This document shows positions 1-12,000 of a stretch of DNA of 64,000 bases, piece by piece. The notes below the pieces were generated by a model. It did not search any database and was not told where the DNA came from. It worked only from the letters and a program-made list of their open reading frames with translations. A program made the position numbers and the translations under genes. The DNA comes from Girardinichthys multiradiatus (taxonomy: Eukaryota; Chordata; Actinopteri; Cyprinodontiformes; Goodeidae): contig NC_061805.1 of assembly GCF_021462225.1 (NCBI RefSeq), positions 51,937,496 through 52,001,495 of the forward strand, given 5' to 3'. Position 1 is the first letter of the stretch. Each line of letters opens with the position of its first letter.

Positions 1-3000
1 CTGAGCGCGCTCAGTGCAGATGGCCAGAGATTGCCTGAAGGAGGTGCGTTTGTTCCGCTTCCCAGCTGACACCAGATTGGCTTCAGACCCGGTTCTCAGC
101 TGCACCATCGGTGTGTCAACCAGCTTTAGCTTCTGAACGTCGCGCTGCGCCGCCATCACCTTCCTGTCTGAAAAACCAGAGTTTGGTACTTTACGGCTTT
201 ATCATTCAGAACTTTACTTTCACAAAGTCAACTTAGTTCATCGGACTTTCTTTTATCCTTTAAATTAAGAATGACATAAGAAGCTGAGGTGGTCTCAGTG
301 CTGATCCAAACTTATGAGAGTGTAGAAAAACTTTTAGAGGCTAATTATTTTTTGCCAAAATCAGGCAGAGAATGTTCTTATAAGCTTCATCCTGAACCTT
401 TAGTCCGGTTCTGACTCACTGCTGCTGCTGCGGCTCAGCCCCGTGTTGCTGTAGGTCACGGAGTCTCTGGACGACACCGAGTTACAGTGAACTGAATCCT
501 GAGAGCTGCGCAGCTGAAAGACCACAAACAGGACACATGTTCAGGAGCTTAAACACAGACATCTTCCACACATCTTACCAATCAAATGAATTACAGAATG
601 AATAAACTAGAATATACTTCTTAAGTTTGTTCAAAGTCTGCAGATGAAGCAGGTCTTCATACTCAGTGACCAACTGTGAAGTTTAAATAAAACTACAGGC
701 TCCACAGACATGAACAAAGACCTGAAAGTTCACATCTTCTTGGATCCTAACAAACCTCTGCAACCTATTGAAAAACCTCACTCTTCATTCAGTCAGATGA
801 TTTAAATTAGCTTCATCTTATTGAAGCAGAATGTTTAATGTCTTTTATAAATCTGGTTTGTACCATGGGTTCCAGGATGGAGGAGTTGGAGTAGACGGGG
901 TGGTTTCTGATGGTTCTGCTCAGGCAGAAGGGATCGTCCATGTAAGTGTTGGAAGTGGGAAATCTGCGAGTTTGCAGCCCACTGAGAAAATAACGTTAAA
1001 GTGAGATTTAAATTCAGGAGGAGGACATAAATTTCCTCTGAGGAACAGGAACATCTCAACATCATTCAGAGAAAAACATTCTAGGTCAGGTCCCCACCCC
1101 TGGTCCTCAGGTTCCACTGCCCTGCATGTTTTAGATGTGTCCAGCACAAACAGAAGCTAACTGTTCACCCATTCATTGAAGCCAGATATGAAGCACCAAG
1201 GAAACACCTAAAACATGCAGGGTTGCAGGCGCTGAAGACCAGGGTTGGAGACCTCTGCTCTAGGTGATGAAGGCTAATGAGCATTTGCAGTTTGAAATGC
1301 CATCAGTGACCACTAAGTATTATCAGAGTACAGAAAGAGAACTTCTGAGACAAATGTCATGAAGGGATTTGCGGTTTAAGAAAGGTTCGCCCACCTCAGG
1401 GCACCACCTGTGTGTGCCTGTGTCTTGTTGTCATGGTGACCATAAGTGGCAGCTCCATCCTGCAACAGCTTCAGCCATTTTTGTTTTTCCTCTAAAGAGA
1501 TCACCTGAAGTAATGAAGGTTGGACAGAAAGACTTAATGATGAAAAACCACCCAAGAGGAAGGAGCTTTGATTGGCTGACCTTTCAACTCACCTCCAGAA
1601 CAGCCACCTGGTCACCGAGCATGCTCAGTGTGATCCTGTAGGAGCGCTCTGTGTCTGCCCCGTCTAGGACCTCGCAGCCTCTAAGCTGGACTGTGTACTG
1701 AGGCGAACGCTTCACCTCTTCCTCTTTCTGGATCTCCTCTCCAAACATGTTGAGGACTCCATCCTCCACTTGACACAGTAAACTCTGCCACTGGCAGTTC
1801 ATCAGAACGTTCAGGAACCCTGCAGGTTTCAAACACCTCACATCATTGACAGGCACTTTATAAGCAGAGAACTTCATATATAGATATATATTCACATGGG
1901 CGGTTTTGCGTAAAGCTCGGTTCTGTGGTCTTCTGGACAGAGATCTCAGAAGGTTGTTCCTGAAATCTGTTGTTTACTCCTTCAAGTGAACCAATGACAA
2001 CATCTCTATTTCTAGCCCTAGGTATTTCTCAAGCTTCTTGTGGTCTTTCTTCTTGATGTTGCTGTGAGCTTGGATCACTATATCCATCACTGCTGCCCTC
2101 ATTTCTGGTTTGACCACCAGCTATCACCTGCCTATCAATCTGGATCTTGGCTCTATCATTTCCAACCACTCCTACCATCAGCCCATACAGATGTTCCTGT
2201 GTTGTTCTGATTGGGGCCTTTGTACTGTCCCTCACTCTAAAGCCATTGGTAGGACATCTCCATATCAGTCATGCATGATTTCTCTCTCCAGGATTCCTCC
2301 TGCCTCAGACATACATTCAGCAGTCTGTCATTGAGGTCCATCTTCCTGATATACTCCAGGTCTTTGCTGTTTCTTCCTGGATAGTGGCTTTGACATTCTC
2401 GGTTTCCTCTATCCGCTTGGTATGCGGTGGACTGAACTTTGGATGGAACCAAAAAGCCCAGGCTATTATACCAGTATGTGTAAATGGCTTGGACTTTGTT
2501 TTTACCATGCAGCTGGTGTTTGAGACCTAACTGTATATCCTGGGTTGTTGGATCTGTGAGTGGACATCTCGCCTATTCTTGGCACACGGCTTGAAACCAG
2601 ATCGCTTTCATGGCTTAACAAGATTTTTCTAAATTGTTTAGACATTTTTTAGGCAATCAGAAAACCAGAAATTATTCATATAATGCAGTTAACTGTTTGT
2701 GCCACGTATCAACCAGCTATAAGGGTGGGGGCTTGTCCAGGATATAAGCCACCTAGACTTTGTGAGTCCAGAGTGGATGATGACATGTTATGCTAGAAGG
2801 AAATCATTTTCTGGGCAAGGTGAATTGGTGACACTTTTTTTATAGTGACGCCAGTGCAGGATGTTGTGGCAGCCTGATGGTGAAGACCTCAACCGGTGAA
2901 CAAATAACAAAGGTTAATTTATTATAATATACAAAGTCTCCAGGCTTGTTAGATACGTCCCACCTTCAGAAATCCAACAGTGATGTTTGTTCTACGCAGC

Positions 3001-6000
3001 TCTAATGTTTCAGTACCTTCATCTTTGTTGAGGTTGGAGTAAACTGAAGGTTTCTCCTCATCAGAGTCGGTCTGTACTGTACTGGACTGAAGACAGAACA
3101 GAAATAAAAGTTTTTATTTCCCATGGGTTTTAAATTAATTAACACATCAAAATCACTTGTTCATTGTTTACCATTCGAGGTTCACATGATTGTTAGGACT
3201 TTAGTAAGGATGTTTTATGGTTGTTTAATCCAAATTAGAACGTTTAAAACCTCCCTAGAGTGCAATCTGGTGTCTTTGGAAGTTCTTGACTGGGAGAACA
3301 TTGCTGATGTCTTACAACAAAGAAACAACATAGTTGGTTTCTCACCCTGCAGGAAAGCCGCTGATCAGATTTACTCAGGGAGGAGAAGCTCTGAGTCTCC
3401 ACCTCCTCTCCAATGTTCACCTCTTCTATCACCTTTATACACACATAATACAGTTAATTACTTTGAATAATACTAGAAATATTTGGATCTATTAATATTG
3501 GTTTATGTTCACCGCTCCAGATTTTATAGAATGTGGTTTAGGTAGAAAGGTGTTAGCGTGTGTTGCTGACCCTCCTCCACTCGTCAGCCTGCTGAAAGCT
3601 GCTGTAGCCCAGAACCAGTGACTCAGAGCCCACTGGAACCAGTTTGAGCTGGTGCTGAATCTTGGCATTGCTCTTCAACTTGTAGAACAACTGACAGCCA
3701 TGAAGGTTCAACTCCAGCTGGGGCAGCAGGTCCCGAGCAAATTTATAACACTGATGGACACAAACACAAAAGAAATCAAACATTATCCACCCATCCATCC
3801 ATTCATCCATCCATCTATCATCCATCCATCTGTCCATCTATCCATTCATCCATCATCCATCCATGCATCCATCTATCCATTCATCCATCATCCATCCATT
3901 CATCCATCCATCATCCATCCATGCATGCATCCATGTATCCATCCATCCATCCATCCATCCATCCACCCATCCATCTATGCATCCATCAATCATCCATCCA
4001 TGTATCCATCCATCCATCTATCCATCCATCCATCCATCATCCATCCATTCATCCATCCATCCATCATCCATCCTTCCATCCATGCATCCATGTATGAATC
4101 CATTCATCCATCCATCATCCATCCATGCATCCATCTATCCATTCATCCATCCATCCATCATCCATCCATTCATCCATCCATCCATCATCCATCCATGCAT
4201 GCATCCATGTATCCATCCATCCATCCATCCATCCATTCATGCATCCATCCATCCATCCATGCACCCATCCATCCATCCATCCATCCATCCAGGCATCCAT
4301 CTATAATCCATCCATCCATCAATCCATCCATCCACGCATCCATCTATCATCCATCCATCTGTCTATCCATCCATTCATCCATCCATCCATCCATTAATCC
4401 ATGCATCCTTCCATCCATCCATTCATCCATCCATCTATCCATGCATCCATCTATCCATTCATCCATCCATCCATCATCCATCCATGCATCCATCCATCCA
4501 TGTATGAATCCATTCATCCATCCATCATCCATCCATGCATGCATCCATGTATCCATCCATCCATCCGTCCATCCATCCATCCACCCATCCATCCATGCAT
4601 CCATCTATCCATTCATCCATCCATCCATCACCCATCCATTCATCCATCCATCCATCCATGCACCCATCCATCCATCCATCCATCCATCCAGGCATCCATC
4701 TATAATCCATCCATCAATCCATCCATCCACGCATCCATCTATCATCCATCCATCTGTCTATCCATCCATTCATCCATCCATCCATCCATCCATCCATCCA
4801 TTAATCCATGCATCCTTCCATCCATCCATTCATCCATCCATCCATCCATGCATCCATCTATCCATTCATCCATCCATCCATTCATCCATCCATCATCCAT
4901 CCATGCATGCATCCATGTATCCATCCATCCATCCGTCCATCCATCCATCCACCCATCCATCCATGCATCCATCTATCCATTCATCCATCCATCCATCATC
5001 CATCCATTCATCCATCCATCCATCATCCATCCATCCATGCATCCATCCATCCATGTATGAATCCATTCATCCATCCATCATCCATCCATGCATGCATCCA
5101 TGTATCCATCCATCCATCCGTCCATCCATCCATCCACCCATCCATCCATGCATCCATCTATCCATTCATCCATCCATCCATCATCCATCCATTCATCCAT
5201 CCATCATCCATCCTTCCATCCATGCATCCATGTATGAATCCATTCATCCATCCATCATCCATCCATGCATCCACCCATCCATCCATCCATTCATCCATCA
5301 TCCATCCACCCATCCATCCACCCATCCATCCATCCATGCATCCATCTATCCATTCATCCATCCATCCATCATCCATCCATCCATTCATCCATCCATACAT
5401 GCATCCATGTATCCATCCATCCATCCATCCATCCATTCATGCATCCATCCATCCATGCACCCATCCATCCATCCATCCATCCAGGCATCCATCTATAATC
5501 CATCCATCCATCAATCCATCCATCCATCCACGCATCCATCTATCATCCATCCATCTGTCTATCCAACCATCCATCCTTCCATCCATCCATCCATGCATCC
5601 ATCCATCCATCCATCCATCCATCCATGCATCCATGCATCCATCCATCCTTCCAGCCATCCATCATCCTTCCATCCATCCATCCATCATCCATCCATCCAT
5701 CCATCATCCTTCCTTCCAGCCATCCATCATCCTTCCATCCATCCATCCATCATCCATCCATCCATCCATCCTCCTTCCATCCATCCATCATCCTTCCTTC
5801 CATCCATCCATCCATCATCCATCCATCCATCCATCCATCATCCATCCATCATCCATGCATCCATCCATCCATCCGTCCTTTCATCCATCCATCCATCCAT
5901 CCATCCTTTCATCCATCCATCCACACATCCATGCATCCGTCCATCCATCCGTCCATCCATCCATCCATTCATTCATCCATCCATCCATTCATCCATCCAT

Positions 6001-9000
6001 CCATCCATCCACCCATCCATCCATCCATTCATCCATCCATCCATCCTTTCATCCATCCATCCTTTCATCCATCCATGTATCCATCCATCCATTCATCCAT
6101 TCATCCATTCATTCATCCATCCATCCATCCATCCACCCATCCATCCATCCTTTCATCCATCCATCCTTTCATCCATCCATCCATCCATCCACCCATCCAT
6201 CCATCCTTTCATCCATCCATGCATCCATCCATCCACCCATTCATCCATCCATCCATCCTTTCATCCATCCTACTCCTGGGGAATCCTAAATATTCACAGG
6301 TTGAAGAAGATTCCTCCAGTGAGTTCTAGGTCTTCCCTGGAGTCTCCTTCCAGTTAAGTGTGCCTCATGAATTTTGTTTGGAGGTTTTCTGGATCAGATG
6401 CCTAACTATCTCATCAGAATTTTTGGAGGTGAAGTGGAAGAGCAACAGCCCTTCGGTGATGGTGCTCCTAACCTTATCACTAAGACAAGGTCCACCCACC
6501 CCACATACCAAGCTCATTTCACAGCTTGTCTCTAGAATCTGACCCAAATCTTCTGATCATAGGTGAGGGTTGGAATGTAGATGAAGGACCACAACAGACT
6601 GGTGTAACACCAAGATAAGTGCACTTGAAACCCAGTTCCGGCTATCCATATTATCCAACTCAGAAACAAGACACCAAGATACTTTCCCGCTTGAGGCGAG
6701 ACAGATCCCCGACCTGAATGAAGCAGTGGAGAGCCATGGACCCAGAACACCTGACCTTCTTCCTAGCTGTACCCTGGAGGTCTTGGCTTGAAAACACCCA
6801 AATAACCTTATCACCTTCAAAAAGTAAAGCTAAGATCGTGATGATCCTAACCAGACGTCTGGGAGCAGCATCAGAGGCAAGGAGAAGCCCTGGATGAGTC
6901 CAACTCCCTCTAGGAAGAAGCTCTGAGAGTCCCAGTCCCAGTTCTTGGTCCAGTGATACAGACACCCAGTAAGCCATGAAAGTGACCCTGGCACTGCAAA
7001 ATCCTACATCACTTCCCCAGAGTGCCTTGAGGGACACAACTGAAGAATCAAACTTTTTCCTAATTTGATTTTGAGAGAAACAGTCGGAGATCAAAGTGTA
7101 GTCCTCTGTCTGAAGATCAACAAATTGATCAACAACATATTTATTAAACATATTAAGCTGTTATACTCAATTCATTTAACATATCAGAATTCAGAGGCGA
7201 TGCGGCTCAGAGACACAGCAGCAGCATCTAGTAGACGCTAAAGGTACTGCAGCTGGACAGATCTGTCTCTTATCCTCTTCCTCACCAGCAGCATGTCATT
7301 CTTGATGATGAAGAGCTGTTTGCTCCACTGTCCAAGCCACTTCCTCCTCCACAGGTACCCACAGAGCCGGGATTCTGGGGCGGGCCGCAGGCAGATCTGC
7401 GAGGTGCTATACTGGATGTAGTGAGCTCTGTCCTTCAGAAGGCCATCTCCTTCATCCTCATCGTCATCTTCCTCACCATATGACTCGTAGTGACTGCTTT
7501 CTGACTCTGCCTTCTCTGGAGGAAGGAGAAGGTTTTTGTTTTGTTGCATTTTTACTCAAGCCTTCCGTAATTTCTCTGCTCGTCTCACTGCAGGTACCTG
7601 TGTTGGACACACTGGTTTCAGCCGGTATGTAAGGTTCTGCCTCCTCATATGTATCCTCATCATCATCACCCCCAAGCCCACCTGGAGGATGAGGAGGAAC
7701 AGTGGGTCCCTGCATCTGCAGTAAACAAGATGCAATGATTTGGTTAAACACATAAAATTAAAATTTATTCATTTTATTCTCAGAAAGAATCCCTCAGAGA
7801 AGAAACAGACGAACCTCTGAGGTTGGAGGATGTTTCTCTACAGACTGAAGATAAAAAAACAAAACTGGGGAATACAAAGCATCTGTTTTCAGTTAGAAGT
7901 CGTTCTGTTTGTTCTCTAATGTTCTCTAGCAAACCTCTGAGGCCTTCAGAGATAAAATGACACAGGTGGTCTCTATTTACATGTGAGGTGACTTCTAAAG
8001 GCAATTTACTGGATTTTATTTAGAGAATATTAAATTCAATGGGTGTGAATACTTTTGCAAGGCTCTGTGAAGATTGTGCTGTAATTTGGATCTTATCATC
8101 TCTGTGTGTGTGTGTGTGTGTGTGTTTTCTGCCCATCACGTAGACCAGATGCTAATCTGCCACCATCAGTGACCACTTCCTCCCTCTGCAGATCTGTCAG
8201 CCAATAGCAACGAGAGGAGACGGCCTCACATGTAAACAATGAACTTCCTGTAACTCCCTCACACACACTCGGTAACCCTGTCGTCTCCTCCCAAACCTCA
8301 GGAGGACTCGCTCTGTCATTACTGACCCACATCACAGAACCCTCTCCATCTCCTTTTCCTCCAGTTTTTCTCCTCCTCTGCTGCTGGATCCAAATCTAAA
8401 AACAAACTTTCTTCTCTTTCTTCCCACTTTCCTTTAAACTCTTCTTTGAGGTCAAAAAGTGAAGAGGTTTGGTTAAAGTCTGAACTTTACTGTGATGAGA
8501 TGATTAATGATGGTCCTGCATTTCCATAATAACCAGAGATAATGTGAAACAGGAGCTTTTTTCAGGTTCTTTGGACCTCCATGTTTGTTCATCATGTCCT
8601 GGTGTCTTTATTTGCTGCTTGAAAGCAGACAGACTTCAGTCTAATCTCTAAGGAGAATCAGAAATGCTGCAGGCTTTCTCGAGGCCTTTTACAGTTTTTC
8701 TTTGGACTTTGGCGTTTTTGATTAATTTACCTTTACATTAAATCTGTGTGTCTTAGGTGAAAACTGAGTTACCAGTTTGACCAGTGATGTTTTTGCTCAC
8801 CCTGTTCCTCAGCCAAGCAGATGGGACCTGATTTGACACTAGCTCAGACGAAACTCCTTCTGGAAAAACAATGAAACGGGTTCAGTTCATGCAGAGCAAC
8901 AGGATGATTCCTAGATCTACGCTGTGATGATTTCCTGAAAGCTGAACATCATTGCAGCAGTATCAACAGGTACCTGTGCCAGGTGTGTCTACATGCTCAT

Positions 9001-12000
9001 TGCTTGGAGATGATGATGGACAGCTCATCACCATATACTCTGCATCTTCCACTGAAAACAACGCAAACACATGAAATCTGGGATTTTTGTTATAACAATC
9101 ACAGACGGAGCTGATTTAACAGCAAAATATTTTCACACAAATGTTTCCATCAAAATAAAGTGATGCTGAGCGATAAATTAGCGCCAATTAATCAGACAAG
9201 TCATTTAGGTTGAAATACTGTATAAAACCAATGAAAATGTGTTAATTTAGAGCTTATTTCTATATGTCATGTTTCTTCATACCAAACATGAAGTCACAAC
9301 AACGTAACGCCTTCAAAACAATCTCAGCTAAATCTCTGGAGAGAGTTAAGACCTGACTGAGAAAACAAGAACTGGTCAGTAAGTCATCAGCAGTGTTGTT
9401 ACCTGGAGCATCTGGAGTCTGCAGTTTAGAAAGCAGCTCTGAGATCGATTTCTTCTGAGCCTGAGCGATGTAGCTTAGGTTCTCCGAGTCCAAAACGGTT
9501 AGGAAGGACTGCAGGTCCCAGATCAGCTTAGCCAGAACTGAAAACAGCAGAGGAATGAAGAGAGAGGCGAGGAGATGAAAGAGTCAGTCTGATGCCAACA
9601 AGTAGACGAGTCAGTCATCAAACAGGTCAACAGCTGGATGAGTCAGTCATTAAACAGGTCAACATCTGGATAAGTTATTCATTAAACAAGTCAACAGCTG
9701 GACGAGTCAGTGATCAAACAAGTCAGCATCTGGACGAGTCAGTCATCAAACAGGTCAACAGCTGGATGAGTCAGTTCTTAAACAGCTGAACATCTGAACG
9801 AGTCAGTCATCAAACAGGTCAACAGCTGGATGAGTCAGTTCTTAAACAGCTGAACAGCTGGATGAGTCAGTCATCAAACAGGTTAGCAGTTAAATGAGTC
9901 AGTCATCAGACAGGTCAACAGTTGGACAAGTCAGTCATCAAACAGGTCAACATCTGGATAAGTTATTCATTAAACAAGTCAACAGCTGGACGAGTCAGTG
10001 ATCAAACAAGTCAACATCTGGACGAGTCAGTCATCAAACAGGTCAACAGCTGGATGAGTCAGTTCTTAAACAGCTGAACAGCTGGATGAGTCAGTCATCA
10101 AACAGGTTAGCAGTTAAATGAGTCAGTCATCAGACAGGTCAACAGTTGGACAAGTCAGTCATCAAACAGTTCAACATCTGGATAAGTTATTAATTAAACA
10201 AGTCAACAGCTGGACGAGTCAGTGATCAAACAAGTCAACATCTGGACGAGTCAGTCATCAAACAGGTCAACAGCTGGATGAGTCAGTTCTTAAACAGCTG
10301 AACAGCTGGATGAGTCAGTCATCAAACAGGTTAGCAGTTAAATGAGTCAGTCATCAAACAGGTCAACAGCTGGACGAGTCAGTTCTTAAACAGTTGAACA
10401 GCTGGATGAGTCAGTCATCAGACAGGTTAGCAGTTAAATGAGTCAGTCATCAGACAGGTCAACAGTTGGACAAGTCAGTCATCAAACAGGTCAACATCTG
10501 GATAAGTTATTCATTAAACAAGTCAACAGCTGGACGAGTCAGTGATCAAACAAGTCAACATCTGGACGAGTCAGTCATCAAACAGGTCAACAGCTGGATG
10601 AGTCAGTTCTTAAACAGCTGAACAACTGGATGAGTCAGTCATCAAACAGGTTAGCAGTTAAATGAGTCAGTCATCAGACAGGTCAACAGTTGGACAAGTC
10701 AGTCATCAAACAGGTCAACAGCTGGATGAGTCAGTTCTTAAACAGCTGAACATCTGAACGAGTCAGTCATCAAACAGGTCAACAGCTGGATGAGTCAGTT
10801 CTTAAACAGCTGAACAGCTGGATGAGTCAGTCATCAAACAGGTTAGCAGTTAAATGAGTCAGTCATCAGACAGGTCAACAGTTGGACAAGTCAGTCATCA
10901 AACAGGTCAACATCTGGATAAGTTATTCATTAAACAAGTCAACAGCTGGACGAGTCAGTGATCAAACAAGTCAACATCTGGACGAGTCAGTCATCAAACA
11001 GGTCAACAGCTGGATGTGTCAGTTCTTAAACAGCTGAACAGCTGGATGAGTCAGTCATCAAACAGGTTAGCAGTTAAATGAGTCAGTCATCAAACAGGTC
11101 AACAGCTGGATGAGTCAGTTCTTAAACAGCTGAACATCTGAACGAGTCAGTCATCAAACAGGTCAACAGCTGGATGAGTCAGTTCTTAAACAGCTGAACA
11201 GCTGGATGAGTCAGTCATCAAACAGGTTAACAGTTGGACAAGTCAGTCATAAAACAGGTCAACAGCTGGATAAGTCAGTCATCAAACAAGTCAACATCTG
11301 GACGAGTCAGTCATCAAACAGGTTAACAGCTGGACGAGTCAGTTCTTAAACAGCTGAACAGCTGGATGAGTCAGTCATCAAACAGGTTAGCAGTTAAATG
11401 AGTCAGTCATCAGACAGGTCAACAGTTGGACAAGTCAGTCATCAAACAGGTCAACAGCTGGATGAGTCAGTTCTTAAACAGCTGAACAGCTGGATGAGTC
11501 AGTCATCAAACAGGTTAGCAGTTAAATGAGTCAGTCATCAGACAGGTCAACAGTTGGACAAGTCAGTCATCAAACAGGTCAACAGCTGGATGAGTCAGTT
11601 CTTAAACAGCTGAACATCTGAACGAGTCAGTCATCAAACAGGTCAACAGCTGGATGAGTCAGTTCTTAAACAGCTGAACAGCTGGATGAGTCAGTCATCA
11701 AACAGGTTAACAGTTGGACAAGTCAGTCATAAAACAGGTCAACAGCTGGATAAGTTATTCATTAAACAAGTCAACAGCTGGACGAGTCAGTGATCAAACA
11801 AGTCAACATCTGGACGAGTCAGTCATCAAACAGGTCAACAGCTGGATGAGTCAGTTCTTAAACAGCTGAACAGCTGGATGAGTCAGTCATCAAACAGGTT
11901 AACAGTTGGACAAGTCAGTCATAAAACAGGTCAACATCTGGATAAGTTATTCATTAAACAAGTCAACAGCTGGACGAGTCAGTGATCAAACAAGTCAACA

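Noticed and set aside
3652..6357. 901-codon ORF and related long ORFs on both strands (HPSIHPS and MDGWMDG repeats)
   Set aside because: Products of a stop-free tetranucleotide array; open in several frames and both strands, with no family likeness.
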